Origin: Cacconaster sp033811195
GTDB lineage: Bacteria > Bacteroidota > Bacteroidia > Bacteroidales > UBA932
DNA length: 64,000 nt
Assembly: GCA_033811195.1 (NCBI GenBank)
Contig: JAPXOZ010000001.1
Coordinates: forward strand, 124,001-188,000
Direction of reading: 5' to 3'
Below the pieces are notes generated by a model, which saw nothing but the letters and a program-made list of their open reading frames with translations, was not told the DNA's origin and did no database searches. The position numbers and the translations under genes are program-made. This document shows, in pieces, positions 43,190 through 51,377 of the stretch. Positions within the stretch are counted from its first letter, which is position 1. The number at the start of each line of letters is the position of its first letter.

Positions 43190-44448
43190 TCCTGTCTCAT
43201 TGCCTCTATCGGCTTTATTTTAACAGCCTTCCTGGCTGGCACATAACCGGCAATAACTCCGGATATAACTAATAGAATGGTAGCAAACACTGCATACCCG
43301 ACATTGACTGTAGGATTTTTAAACACAGACATTTGCGGAACTCCATCGACGCTTTGAGCGGCACTTGCAGACATCTCCATAAAAAAGTTGACTAACTCAG
43401 TAAGACCTATTCCCATAAACAAACCTATATATCCAAAAATGGCGGTTATGATAATGGATTCCAGAATAATCGATTTTAGTATGGAAGCCGGTGGTGCGCC
43501 GATAGCTTTACGGATACCGATTTCGCGTGTACGCTCTTTTACCGATACCAGCATTATATTGCTCACACCCACTATTCCGGCAATTAAAGTCAATATGCCG
43601 ATAATGGTTACGAATAGGTTGATGCCGCCAAATGTCTTCTGAGTTTCAATGTAATTTGCCTGCGAGTTAAATACCCAAAGTGCTTGATTATCGAGCGGAT
43701 CAAAATTAAGTCGACGCCCCATAAGGTTCCGCAATAAATTATCGAAACTTTCGTTTTCAGCTTTCGTCTTAAGCCCTTCTACAGTAAAGGTGAGTTCACG
43801 GAATTTTTGATCGGGATTGAATATGGCCTGAGATGTAGAAAAGGGGATATAAGCAACCGGCCCGCCCCACTGCTCCGACTTGGAATTAACACCGATAACT
43901 TTAAACATAAGTTGCCCCACTTTAACATATTCTCCTAAGGGTGATTTACCTTTAAAAAGCACCTCTACCATTTTTTTATCCAAAACGATCACCTTGCTTT
44001 TCTTATTATAATCAAGCCGGTTGATAAATCGTCCGTCACCCGGCGCAATAATCAGTTTCTCTATCTCAACATAACTCGGCATTACTCCGCGCACACTATA
44101 TGAACCGTATTCTGTACCGTATGAGATATTTTGTGTTTTATCTGAAATAGCTGTAACCAGACGACTTTCCTCCAATTCTTTTTCTATAGCCGATATTTCC
44201 TGTTCGGAAAACTGAATATCTCGTCCCGATTTTAACCCCTTATAGGGCATTGACGTGGTTCCAGACCACAGGTTGACACGATTTACGGAACGGTATTCAA
44301 AATTGGCGGTTACACCATTTCTCAATCCGTTGCCCGCACCCAACAATACAATGAGGATGAATATTCCCCACGAAACCGAGAGCCCGGTCAGTGTAGTACG
44401 CAGCTTGTTTTTGCGCAGGGTGGCGAATATTTCTTGTAAATAATCCAT
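43186..44448 (-). CDS. MacB-like ABC transporter permease (first of two)
   Basis: The 420-residue protein has the MacB/FtsX arrangement: a first helix (NKLRTTLTGLSVSWGIFILI), a periplasmic domain, and three C-terminal helices with NIMLVSVKERTREIGIRKAI and PARKAVKIKPIEAMRQE. It differs from the partner permease but has the same layout, so the two arose by duplication. It begins 6 nt before the stop of the ATPase gene. It should work with that ATPase in a MacAB-TolC-like exporter. Confidence 0.9.
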   Translation of the reverse strand: MDYLQEIFATLRKNKLRTTLTGLSVSWGIFILIVLLGAGNGLRNGVTANFEYRSVNRVNLWSGTTSMPYKGLKSGRDIQFSEQEISAIEKELEESRLVTAISDKTQNISYGTEYGSYSVRGVMPSYVEIEKLIIAPGDGRFINRLDYNKKSKVIVLDKKMVEVLFKGKSPLGEYVKVGQLMFKVIGVNSKSEQWGGPVAYIPFSTSQAIFNPDQKFRELTFTVEGLKTKAENESFDNLLRNLMGRRLNFDPLDNQALWVFNSQANYIETQKTFGGINLFVTIIGILTLIAGIVGVSNIMLVSVKERTREIGIRKAIGAPPASILKSIILESIIITAIFGYIGLFMGIGLTELVNFFMEMSASAAQSVDGVPQMSVFKNPTVNVGYAVFATILLVISGVIAGYVPARKAVKIKPIEAMRQE

Positions 44449-44453
44449 TTCGT

Positions 44454-44488
44454 GTTACGAGTTACGGGGTGCGAGGTGCGAGGTGTCG
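44454..44488. repeat. Heptanucleotide array that enters the 3' end of the ATPase gene, 5 units
   Basis: GTTACGA, GTTACGG, GGTGCGA, GGTGCGA, GGTGTCG run in register from 44454 to 44488. The ATPase stop is at 44455-44457 inside the first unit. The last ten codons of that gene (ending TSHLAPRNS) are therefore written by the repeat. Confidence 0.85.
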
Positions 44489-45147
44489 CTTTCGATCATG
44501 CCGTCTTTTAGGCGGATGATGCGGTTGGTGGCATCTGCGACCGATTGTTCGTGAGTGACTATAATGGTGGTGATGCCCTGTTTGTTCAATTCGGTGAGGA
44601 GACCTATTACCTCGATGGTAGTTTGACTATCCAGTGCACCTGTCGGCTCATCTGCCAGAATAATTTTCGGATTGGAAATCATTGCACGAGCAATGGCGAC
44701 ACGTTGTTTTTGTCCACCCGAAAGTTCATTAGGTAAATGATGCGCCCAATCTTTCAATCCCATTTTATCGAGATGTTCCATCGCTATGATGTTTCGTTGT
44801 TTGCGGCCTATATTTTTATAATAAAGCGGAAGCGCAACATTTTCCAAAGCATTTTTGAAATTGATAAGATTAAAAGATTGAAATACGAACCCTATCATTT
44901 CGTTGCGATATTTCGCAGCCTGTTTTTCACTCAAATCTCTGATGAGTGTACCGTTTAGCCGATATTCTCCCGCATCATAGGTATCGAGAATTCCTATAAT
45001 ATTTAGTAATGTGGATTTTCCCGAACCGGAAGCTCCCATAATGGAGACATATTCGCCTGCTTCAATGTTAAGACAGATACCTTTAAGCACATGCAGCGAA
45101 ATGGCTTCGGTATAGTAGGATTTGTGTAAATTTGTAAGAGAAATCAT
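44455..45147 (-). CDS. MacB/LolD-type ABC transporter ATPase
   Basis: The 230-residue ATPase has Walker A GASGSGKSTLLN, the signature LSGGQKQRVAIARA, and Walker B IILADEPTGALDSQT with the H-loop in IVTHEQSVADATNR. It is a stand-alone nucleotide-binding subunit for the two MacB-like permeases just downstream (7 nt). Its last nine or ten residues are not family-typical and are encoded by a heptamer repeat array. It follows the GntR gene after a 103-nt gap with GCTATTG-type repeats. Confidence 0.93.
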   Translation of the reverse strand: MISLTNLHKSYYTEAISLHVLKGICLNIEAGEYVSIMGASGSGKSTLLNIIGILDTYDAGEYRLNGTLIRDLSEKQAAKYRNEMIGFVFQSFNLINFKNALENVALPLYYKNIGRKQRNIIAMEHLDKMGLKDWAHHLPNELSGGQKQRVAIARAMISNPKIILADEPTGALDSQTTIEVIGLLTELNKQGITTIIVTHEQSVADATNRIIRLKDGMIESDTSHLAPRNS

Positions 45148-45156
45148 TATGTATTA

Positions 45157-45191
45157 GCTGTTGGCTATTGGCTATTGGCCGTTAGCTGCTT
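45157..45191. repeat. Heptanucleotide array, GCTATTG type, 5 units
   Basis: GCTGTTG, GCTATTG, GCTATTG, GCCGTTA, GCTGCTT, in register, starting 9 nt upstream of the ATPase ATG, inside its leader. Confidence 0.82.
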
Positions 45192-45250
45192 GTTTGTTGT
45201 TTATATTCAATTGCCATTATTAAGGTAAATTCATGCCAAAAATGACCATT

Positions 45251-45625
45251 CTACTTTTTTTGTTCTTCTAAAACCTCTTTTAGGCTCTCTACAAAATCAT
45301 CTAAACTAATCTCTAATAGATTGATCTTCTTGGCAATAAAAAGCATTTCCGACTCCATGAATTCCTTTTTATACATCTTCTTTACGCTCTTTTTTGCATC
45401 GGGCGATGCGAAAAATCCCATGCCGCGTTTATCGTAAATAATATCGAGCGATTTCAAATGGTCGTAGCTGCGCATAACGGTATTGGGATTTACCCCCAAC
45501 TTTGCCCCCATTTCCCTTATGGAAGGTATTCGTTCATCTTCTGCGTACTCACTGTTGAGAATTTTCTCACATATTGAGTCCGATATTTGAAGATAAATGG
45601 GCTTATGTTCATCAAAATTGATCAT
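45251..45625 (-). CDS. GntR/YtrA-family transcription regulator
   Basis: The 124-residue protein, started at the ATG at 45625, has a GntR winged helix (YLQISDSICEKIL, RIPSIREMGAKLGVNPNTVM, YDKRGMGFF) followed by a short helical tail. YtrA-type regulators typically repress a neighbouring ABC exporter and respond to cell-wall-active agents. Here it lies between an ABC exporter (ATPase plus permease upstream) and the MacB-like genes. It starts 2 nt after the permease stop, so it probably controls the whole cassette. A TTG two codons earlier could also serve. Confidence 0.9.
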   Translation of the reverse strand: MINFDEHKPIYLQISDSICEKILNSEYAEDERIPSIREMGAKLGVNPNTVMRSYDHLKSLDIIYDKRGMGFFASPDAKKSVKKMYKKEFMESEMLFIAKKINLLEISLDDFVESLKEVLEEQKK

Positions 45626-45627
45626 AA

Positions 45628-46419
45628 TCAATATCTGTTAGTTTTCATTAGGCGATATGAGCCAATCATGAAGAGTATCGGCATAACTACCCCCATAATT
45701 ATTCTGAGTGTCATGACAAATATCATCAAAGCATCATCTCCTGCGTGAAACTCAAATAGTCCGCGGTCATTGAAAGAAACATTTGCACTGCCCGACATCG
45801 CATTAAAATAACCATAAGATTCCATCACTTTAATTACGGCTAATATGATTATTAAGATTATAAAATTTATAACCATAAAACTTGCAATAGTTTTAAGTAT
45901 TTTCCTTCTTACAAAAAAGAGGTTGGCAAAGAATACGGCTTGCAAAGAAAGGAACAGTAACAGCACTCCGTCAATAGTAAACCTCTTGTAGAAAAAATGA
46001 GTGATTGCAAAGCCAATAAAACGCTCGGGAAAGAGAATAGACAATAGTACATCGCTTCCGCCGTAAAAAACCAATGCCATAAGTGGCGCGAAAATCATGC
46101 AAAACATTTGCATTACTACGAATTTCTCCAATACCGATGCAGGTAGCATCACTTCGGATAGCCCTTTTTTGGGATGCTTATAAAAATAGTAGTAGAAGAA
46201 AGGAGAAAAGATAAATATAACTCCCACAGTAAAAGCCAAAAAGGTGCTTCTAAAAACCGACGATACTACCACTTCCGCTGCTAAGTCGGCTATAAGTAAA
46301 AACAAGATGGGGAGTCCGGCTAAAATCAAAGCATTATTTAGAAGAGTTCTGGAGTTTTGTTTAAACGTTCTGCAAAAGAGCTTCCCTACTCGCTTGAATT
46401 GAAATATATTGTTGTTCAT
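45628..46419 (-). CDS. ABC transporter membrane subunit, about six helices
   Basis: The 263-residue protein has about six hydrophobic segments (for example 25-50, 60-85, 100-125, 150-170, 180-200 and 235-255). No enzymatic motif was seen. Together with the ATPase upstream and the YtrA-type regulator downstream it should be the ABC-2-type permease. Such trios often respond to antimicrobial peptides or envelope stress, but the substrate is unknown. Confidence 0.78.
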   Translation of the reverse strand: MNNNIFQFKRVGKLFCRTFKQNSRTLLNNALILAGLPILFLLIADLAAEVVVSSVFRSTFLAFTVGVIFIFSPFFYYYFYKHPKKGLSEVMLPASVLEKFVVMQMFCMIFAPLMALVFYGGSDVLLSILFPERFIGFAITHFFYKRFTIDGVLLLFLSLQAVFFANLFFVRRKILKTIASFMVINFIILIIILAVIKVMESYGYFNAMSGSANVSFNDRGLFEFHAGDDALMIFVMTLRIIMGVVMPILFMIGSYRLMKTNRY

Positions 46420-46487
46420 TGTTGTACTGTTTTAATTGATTTTGAATCTCTTTTTGATTATTTTGAAAGAATTCACTCAGTTACACC

Positions 46488-47318
46488 CTATGCCAAGAGT
46501 CCCTTTATAAGGCTTTTGTGATGCATAGTGGTATTAAAGAGCGCTTCTATGTTTACCTTACTTTCTCCCAGGTCTTCATTCTCCATCACACAGATGTAAC
46601 CGCCAGGCGCAGGTTCCCAATAGAGAGAGTTAGCAGGAACAGAAGAGTAGAGTCCGAAATAGAGTTTTTCGGAAATTTTCTCCAAGGATGCATTCATCAG
46701 TACAGCCTTATTGTCGAGTATAATAATCGGGTCGATAAGGTTTTCCAGATCGCGCACCTGATGAGTAGAAATCACAGTACATGTGTTTTCCGAAATATAC
46801 TGTACTATAATACTTCTGAAAAGTGTTTTAGAGGGAATATCCAACCCGTTGCTCGGTTCGTCCAACAGCAACAAATCGACATTTGTAGCGATAGCGAATG
46901 ACAGAGTTGCCTTTTTGGTCTGTCCGTAGGAAAGCTTATTTAGCTTTTTATCGCCCTCCACCTCAAATTCTTTTAAAATTGACTCGAATTTTTCCTTATC
47001 GAACTTGGGATAAAACGGTGCGTTCATTTTCGCAAAATAGCGAATGGAGTAGTCGTTTTGGATAAACTCCAACTCTTCGGGCAGATAAAAGACACGGCTT
47101 AAAAAGGATGGTGTTCTATCGAAAGGATTTTCACCAAAAACCGTACAAGTTCCTTTCCAGGGCTTTTGCAATCCGGAAATAATTTTCAGGAGAGTGGTCT
47201 TTCCTACCCCGTTTTCCCCTAATAATCCGTAAATTTTTCCGGCTTCAAGCTTCATTGAAATATCGTTCAAAACTTCTTTTTTACCGTACTTGAACGAGAG
47301 ATCGTTAATTGTAATCAT
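46488..47318 (-). CDS. ABC transporter ATP-binding protein (first gene of the export cassette)
   Basis: The 276-residue ATPase has Walker A GENGVGKTTLLK, signature LSYGQTKKATLSFAIATN, Walker B LLLLDEPSNGLDIPSK and an H-loop in VISTHQVRDLENLI. The signature LSYGQ is in the group of export ATPases beside YtrA regulators. A C-terminal 70-residue domain follows. It is first in the minus-strand cassette, with a promoter about 293 nt upstream and a long repeat-rich leader. Confidence 0.92.
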   Translation of the reverse strand: MITINDLSFKYGKKEVLNDISMKLEAGKIYGLLGENGVGKTTLLKIISGLQKPWKGTCTVFGENPFDRTPSFLSRVFYLPEELEFIQNDYSIRYFAKMNAPFYPKFDKEKFESILKEFEVEGDKKLNKLSYGQTKKATLSFAIATNVDLLLLDEPSNGLDIPSKTLFRSIIVQYISENTCTVISTHQVRDLENLIDPIIILDNKAVLMNASLEKISEKLYFGLYSSVPANSLYWEPAPGGYICVMENEDLGESKVNIEALFNTTMHHKSLIKGLLA

Positions 47319-47334
47319 ATCTGTTTGACTTTTA

Positions 47335-47362
47335 GCTATTGGCTTTTGGCTGTTAGCTTCGC
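47335..47362. repeat. Heptanucleotide array, GCTATTG type, 4 units
   Basis: GCTATTG, GCTTTTG, GCTGTTA, GCTTCGC in register, starting 17 nt upstream of the first ATPase ATG. Confidence 0.75.
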
Positions 47363-47423
47363 GTTTGATTGCCTTTTATACCAATAGTGTTATTGTTTCT
47401 AAATATTAATATGTCTCTACTTG

Positions 47424-47486
47424 GCTATTTGCTGTTGGCCTTTGGCTATTGGCTTGGACTGGGCCATTAGTTGTTGGCTACTCGCT
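47424..47486. repeat. Heptanucleotide array, GCTATTG type, 9 units
   Basis: GCTATTT, GCTGTTG, GCCTTTG, GCTATTG, GCTTGGA, CTGGGCC, ATTAGTT, GTTGGCT, ACTCGCT, in register. The first four are close copies and the rest are degenerate. They lie in the 5' leader of the cassette. Confidence 0.75.
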
Positions 47487-47524
47487 TTCAATTGTTTATT
47501 AATTATTTGTTTTTCATTACTTAT

Positions 47525-47587
47525 CTACGTACCTCGTACCACTAAAAACTTTTCCTCGCTACCCGTAACTTGCATCTCGCACCTCAG
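47525..47587. repeat. Heptanucleotide array, CTCGYAC type, 9 units
   Basis: CTACGTA, CCTCGTA, CCACTAA, AAACTTT, TCCTCGC, TACCCGT, AACTTGC, ATCTCGC, ACCTCAG in register. They lie between the GCTATTG-type array and the cassette promoter. With 47335-47486 this accounts for most of the 434-nt gene-free stretch 47319-47752; the rest holds the promoter and the receptor-gene terminator. Confidence 0.75.
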
Positions 47588-47610
47588 CGTATTAGTGAAG
47601 TAGGACACTG

Positions 47611-47641
47611 CAAAGGTAATGCTTATTTTTATATCTCCAAA
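47611..47641 (-). promoter_or_regulatory. Promoter of the export cassette
   Basis: On the minus strand TTTG (47641-47638), 19 nt, TACCTTTG (47618-47611): exact Bacteroidota -33 and -7 parts at the usual spacing. It yields a leader of about 285 nt that contains all three repeat arrays. No other good promoter was seen nearer the gene. Confidence 0.75.
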
Positions 47642-47676
47642 TCTTTTTTGAAAATTTAATGGTTTTGTAACATAAA

Positions 47677-47716
47677 AAAGATGCCTACAACTTAAAACAT
47701 AGCCGCAAGCATCTTT
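47677..47716 (-). terminator. Rho-independent terminator after the TonB-dependent receptor gene
   Basis: Read on the minus strand, AAAGATGCTTGCGGC (47716-47702) pairs with GTTGTAGGCATCTTT (47691-47677) over 15 bp including G-U pairs, with a 10-nt loop. It is followed by TTT to a T-rich end. It lies about 36 nt after the receptor stop. Confidence 0.8.
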
Positions 47717-47752
47717 ATGTCAGACAATTAAGCAGTCCTCCTAGATTTTCAA

Positions 47753-49780
47753 TTACTTAAATAAATAACTCACTCCACCGGTTAACCAGAATCCGGGTTG
47801 CGGAATATTGCCGAAATCCACGTGTGTGGTATTGAGAATATTGTTGAGATTAACGAAAAGATTGAGCTTCCTAAGCGAATAATTTACTTTCAGATCCAGC
47901 AACATAAAGGGCTCGTAAGCTGTGATTATTTCGCGCGCTTTTTCAGTGGCAGTAGCGGGAATATATTTCAAATAATTCCCCGCGCGTTCCTGATAACGCA
48001 AATTCCACGAAAAAGTGAGATTTTTAATGATACGATGCTCTATGCCGAGCGTAATTTTATGCCTCAGATAGTTGGAAACATAAGCTGATATGGGGTTGTC
48101 TTGGCTGTCGTTGTCGCTTTTTTGCGAAATATATTGATAGCCAAACCTCAACTGCTCGAAGGGCTGCCTCTCACCAAGCCAACGTGAAACGTTTATACTC
48201 GCATCCACACTGGCACCCCAAGTGCTCAATGCCGAGCGGTTCTCAGCGTGATAGAGAGAATCGGTGGTATTAAAAATCCAATCGATCATATTGTCACCTT
48301 TTGTATAAAACGCGTTCAGATTGGCAGCCACAACCTGTCTGCTATAACGCACGCCCACCTCTGCCGATTGAGTATATTCGGGAGCGAGTCCGGCAAAACC
48401 GCGATGTTTTCCAGCCTTATAATATAAATCGGTAAAGGTCGGCATCCTCATTGCCTTACTCCACGAAGTGTAAAGGGTGACGGAAGTGGTCGGACGATAG
48501 GAAAGATTGATTGCCGGATAGAAACCGCCTGCTTTCAAGGTATCGGCAAGAGCAGTATTGTAATTGTAAAGTAAGCCGAGAGAAAGAGTCAGCTTATCTA
48601 TGACAAAATTATGTTCTGCAAAACAACTTAGATCGGAGCGATTATCCCACAAAGTGTAGTTATCCCTCGGTTGGCGCATTGGCTTTCCCAAATTGCTGCT
48701 CAATACACCTTCATTGCGGAATTCTCCCCCGAAACGAGTGATTCCAAGCCTCGAGATATATTGGATATTAAGGTTAACGCCATAAACATCGGTTTGGTGA
48801 TAATTTGGGGCCTTATACCACGATGGAATCTCCGGAGTTCCCGGTCTGAAGAGATGAAACTCATCATAGTGTCTGCTCCAGTAGATCTGAGGCATGAACT
48901 TGATTTTCCCGTTTGTTTCTCCTTTTATAGAAAAAAACAGTCCCTGAGTGTCATCATACTGATTGGGAAAAGCAGCAGCATAAAAGGTATTGGCGCCATA
49001 TTTTTTATCATTTACACCGGCCTGAATGTCGATATGGGATCCTTCGGCATTGAAACTGCTTTGCCAAAGGAAATTCATAATCTTATAATCGCTGTTGGCA
49101 ATATAGCCGTCTGAGCGCTTATATCCGGCCGAGAGAGAGTGTACCGACGACTTTGTTCTTAACGCACCGCGCACCTCACCACTGAAAAGGGCATGCATTC
49201 CCCCTTCTAACTTTACAAATGCATTGGTCTGAGTATCTTTTTTGGTGATAATATTGATCCCTCCGGAAAATGCACTCGCGCCAAAAATAAGAGATGAGGG
49301 TCCCTGGACTATCTCGATGCGTTCGATATCGGAGAGATTTATGGGAATATCCAGACTATAGTGTCCTGTTTGCGGATTGGTAAGGTTGACGCCATTCAGG
49401 AGAATTACAGTTTGGTCAAATGAGCCGCCGCGAAGCGTTATATCTGCCTGTACCCCATGCGGCCCGCGCTGAAGCACATCAACCCCTGAAAAATGACAGA
49501 GTAAATCTTGGAGACTTTTGACGGGAGCCTGTTCAATCTGCTTAGCCAAAATGATATTCACCATTTTCGCCGAAAGTTTCAAAGGCAATGCATCTTTAAA
49601 AGCTGTAATGACAATTTCATCCAAATTTTCAGGAATTGTGTCCGTTTGGACTTCAAGAGCAACTTTTTCCGTAGGGTTTACCGGTACTGCGTAGGAGCTT
49701 AGCAAGGTGCAACACGAAATTACTCCCAGCACAATGGCTTTATAAAGGCAATTGACAAATTTATATGATTTCACACGCAA
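47753..49780 (-). CDS. TonB-dependent outer-membrane receptor (BtuB/FepA-like); start uncertain
   Basis: The protein has a plug entry with ENLDEIVITAF, then PLKLSAKMVNII, GVDVLQRGPHGVQADITLRG and a barrel ending in GGVSYLF. It is shorter than SusC and has no carboxypeptidase-like N-terminal domain, so it is a BtuB-type receptor. The signal peptide (KFVNCLYKAIVLGVISCC) has no ATG right before it; TTG 49780 and GTG 49774 are the likely starts. A longer frame from ATG 49984 is possible but would start with a non-signal tail and cover a -7 element. No cobalamin riboswitch was seen upstream. The ligand is unknown; siderophore or cobalamin are usual. No SusD partner is present. Confidence 0.82.
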   Translation of the reverse strand: MRVKSYKFVNCLYKAIVLGVISCCTLLSSYAVPVNPTEKVALEVQTDTIPENLDEIVITAFKDALPLKLSAKMVNIILAKQIEQAPVKSLQDLLCHFSGVDVLQRGPHGVQADITLRGGSFDQTVILLNGVNLTNPQTGHYSLDIPINLSDIERIEIVQGPSSLIFGASAFSGGINIITKKDTQTNAFVKLEGGMHALFSGEVRGALRTKSSVHSLSAGYKRSDGYIANSDYKIMNFLWQSSFNAEGSHIDIQAGVNDKKYGANTFYAAAFPNQYDDTQGLFFSIKGETNGKIKFMPQIYWSRHYDEFHLFRPGTPEIPSWYKAPNYHQTDVYGVNLNIQYISRLGITRFGGEFRNEGVLSSNLGKPMRQPRDNYTLWDNRSDLSCFAEHNFVIDKLTLSLGLLYNYNTALADTLKAGGFYPAINLSYRPTTSVTLYTSWSKAMRMPTFTDLYYKAGKHRGFAGLAPEYTQSAEVGVRYSRQVVAANLNAFYTKGDNMIDWIFNTTDSLYHAENRSALSTWGASVDASINVSRWLGERQPFEQLRFGYQYISQKSDNDSQDNPISAYVSNYLRHKITLGIEHRIIKNLTFSWNLRYQERAGNYLKYIPATATEKAREIITAYEPFMLLDLKVNYSLRKLNLFVNLNNILNTTHVDFGNIPQPGFWLTGGVSYLFK

Positions 49781-49859
49781 TCGCTCGGATCGAAACAATC
49801 TTAGGCTAATAGTTTGTCTTTTCGCGTTCACTTGACTTGTCGGTTTGCAAAAGGAATCG

Positions 49860-49867
49860 CAAACATA
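49860..49867 (-). promoter_or_regulatory. -7 promoter element for the TonB-dependent receptor
   Basis: The minus strand reads TATGTTTG, exact TAnnTTTG, giving a leader of about 75 nt to TTG 49780. No -33 part was seen. Confidence 0.45.
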
Positions 49868-50038
49868 GTACTTTGAAACCGAAAAAAGAAAAGAATAAGC
49901 AGACTTGCAAAAATGCATTGACGAAATCGTCGCACTGTGAGAATGAACTTTCAGTAGAAAAAGGTATTTATCACTTTTCGCCAATTTGGCAACTAACCGT
50001 TCGGCAATTTAGTATTCATGATGCAAAGCATACTTTTT

Positions 50039-50069
50039 TTTGGCAGTATCTTTTTTTTGCGTACTTTTG
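50039..50069 (+). promoter_or_regulatory. Promoter of tRNA-Met
   Basis: TTTG (50039-50042), 19 nt, TACTTTTG (50062-50069), then CACTCCC. Exact match to the tRNA-Glu promoter layout. Confidence 0.9.
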
Positions 50070-50079
50070 CACTCCCAAT

Positions 50080-50156
50080 GGCGAGATAGCTCAGATGGTT
50101 AGAGCGCATGATTCATAATCATGAGGTCCCGAGTTCAATTCTCGGTCTCGCTACCA
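50080..50156 (+). tRNA. tRNA with anticodon CAU (probably elongator tRNA-Met)
   Basis: The acceptor GGCGAGA pairs with TCTCGCT. The anticodon arm is CATGA-TTCATAA-TCATG with CAT central, and the T arm is CCGAG-TTCAATT-CTCGG. The discriminator is A and CCA is encoded (50154-50156). The initiator type is excluded by the A-T pair at the end of the acceptor. A tRNA-Ile2 with lysidine cannot be fully excluded. Confidence 0.88.
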
Positions 50157-50158
50157 AA

Positions 50159-50190
50159 AAAGGCCGGCTAAGAAAAATTAGTCGGCCTTT
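50159..50190 (+). terminator. Rho-independent terminator after tRNA-Met
   Basis: AAAGGCCGGCTAA (50159-50171), loop GAAAAA, TTAGTCGGCCTTT (50178-50190): a 13-bp stem with one G-U, followed by TAT. The stem is GC-rich in its upper part. Confidence 0.9.
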
Positions 50191-50220
50191 TATATCTATG
50201 CTTTTTTGATCAGCACTATG

Positions 50221-51348
50221 CTACTTAAGCTCCAGCTTAAACACCGGATGAGTATTCTCGTAGTGGTACATATTGAGCACAGTAACATCAACGGAAGTGA
50301 TGTCTGAGGTGCGTGTCAAAGTACAAGATGTAAATGGCAACAGAATGTAATCTGAACCTCCAATGTTGAATCTAAATATCAGAGAAGAGTTGTTGCACAG
50401 CTGCCAATTTGTGTTTTTTCCCACAACGGAAAGCTTTTCTGTAGAAACGCATGCATCAAAAAGCCCTTCAAGCAAATCAAACATGCCGATCAGATAACCA
50501 TGGTAAGAGCCGATAGTGCGTCTTGCATCAAGTGCTTCGCGCACCGCCTCGAGACTCTTCTCTTTGGCCAGCACCAAAGTCATTGGCCTGTAGCGCACAT
50601 CCTCCGCTCCCCTGCGATCATACTTAAAATAAACAGGAACAGGATCATGAGCATCGGAAGTGGCAAAAAGTGTCAAGTTCAGATCCTTACACCAGGAGAT
50701 TGCGCGGGGATAGAACTCGAATCCGTTTACCGCTTCAACACCATCTATCAGCCCCTCCTCCAATAACTCTTTCTGAAAAGGTGAAAACACAAGAGTGTCC
50801 ATTTTCCAGCCGGGGTGATTAAGGAAAATAAATGCTCCCTGTCTGCGTGCTTCACGCAAGGCCTCCTTGGGATCCTCAAGATTCATCAATTCAGCATCTT
50901 TAATGAAAATCGCGTTGAAATGACCTATAACACCCTGTTCGCGTGTCACCTCAGTTGCCGGAACGAGTAAGATACCCAGTTTCTCAGCCTCAGGAGCGGC
51001 AATTTTCATAGAAGTGTTGCGATCGGCATTAATATATTGGCTATGGGGCCTATATTCTATGTGATCGGAAATGGCGAGGATGTCAAGTCCGTCACGCCAA
51101 GCCTCCTGAATCCTGTAAATAGGCCATACGACACCGTCCGAAAAGACGGTATGTATGTGAAAGTCTCCTTTAAGCACCTTGTAGCCTGCAAAATCGGGGA
51201 TAACAACCTCGTTACGAACATGGTTGGACTTGTCGGGAATAAACTGTTTGTTGGGATTGGTGTTCTCTATACGTTGCGCATCTGCGGCAATAGAGAATAG
51301 AGCTGCATACGCAAAGCATAGCAGGATAACTGCAAATAAACGTTTCAT
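50221..51348 (-). CDS. Exported PHP-domain phosphodiesterase (Sb-PDE-like)
   Basis: The 375-residue protein starts at ATG 51348; the longer frame runs through the tRNA-Gln gene and is not real. A signal peptide (MKRLFAVILLCFAYAALFSI, then AA) precedes a PHP domain (about 55-250) with DFHIHTVFSDG, ISDHIEYRP, FLNHPGWK and FATSDAHDP as metal ligands. A beta domain follows at about 290-375. PHP enzymes hydrolyse phosphoesters with three metals. Related exported proteins are named Sb-PDE family phosphodiesterases. The substrate is unknown. It lies 29 nt downstream of tRNA-Gln on the same strand and may share its promoter. Confidence 0.85.
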   Translation of the reverse strand: MKRLFAVILLCFAYAALFSIAADAQRIENTNPNKQFIPDKSNHVRNEVVIPDFAGYKVLKGDFHIHTVFSDGVVWPIYRIQEAWRDGLDILAISDHIEYRPHSQYINADRNTSMKIAAPEAEKLGILLVPATEVTREQGVIGHFNAIFIKDAELMNLEDPKEALREARRQGAFIFLNHPGWKMDTLVFSPFQKELLEEGLIDGVEAVNGFEFYPRAISWCKDLNLTLFATSDAHDPVPVYFKYDRRGAEDVRYRPMTLVLAKEKSLEAVREALDARRTIGSYHGYLIGMFDLLEGLFDACVSTEKLSVVGKNTNWQLCNNSSLIFRFNIGGSDYILLPFTSCTLTRTSDITSVDVTVLNMYHYENTHPVFKLELK

Positions 51349-51377
51349 AATATTAAAATGGAAAAGGGTTAAAGAAG

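Noticed and set aside
45157..45191. REP/ERIC-type palindromic repeats
   Set aside because: The units are tandem, 7 nt long and direct, without the stem-loop of those families.
49780..50079. Cobalamin riboswitch before the TonB-dependent receptor
   Set aside because: No conserved cobalamin-box sequence or arrangement was seen on the minus strand.
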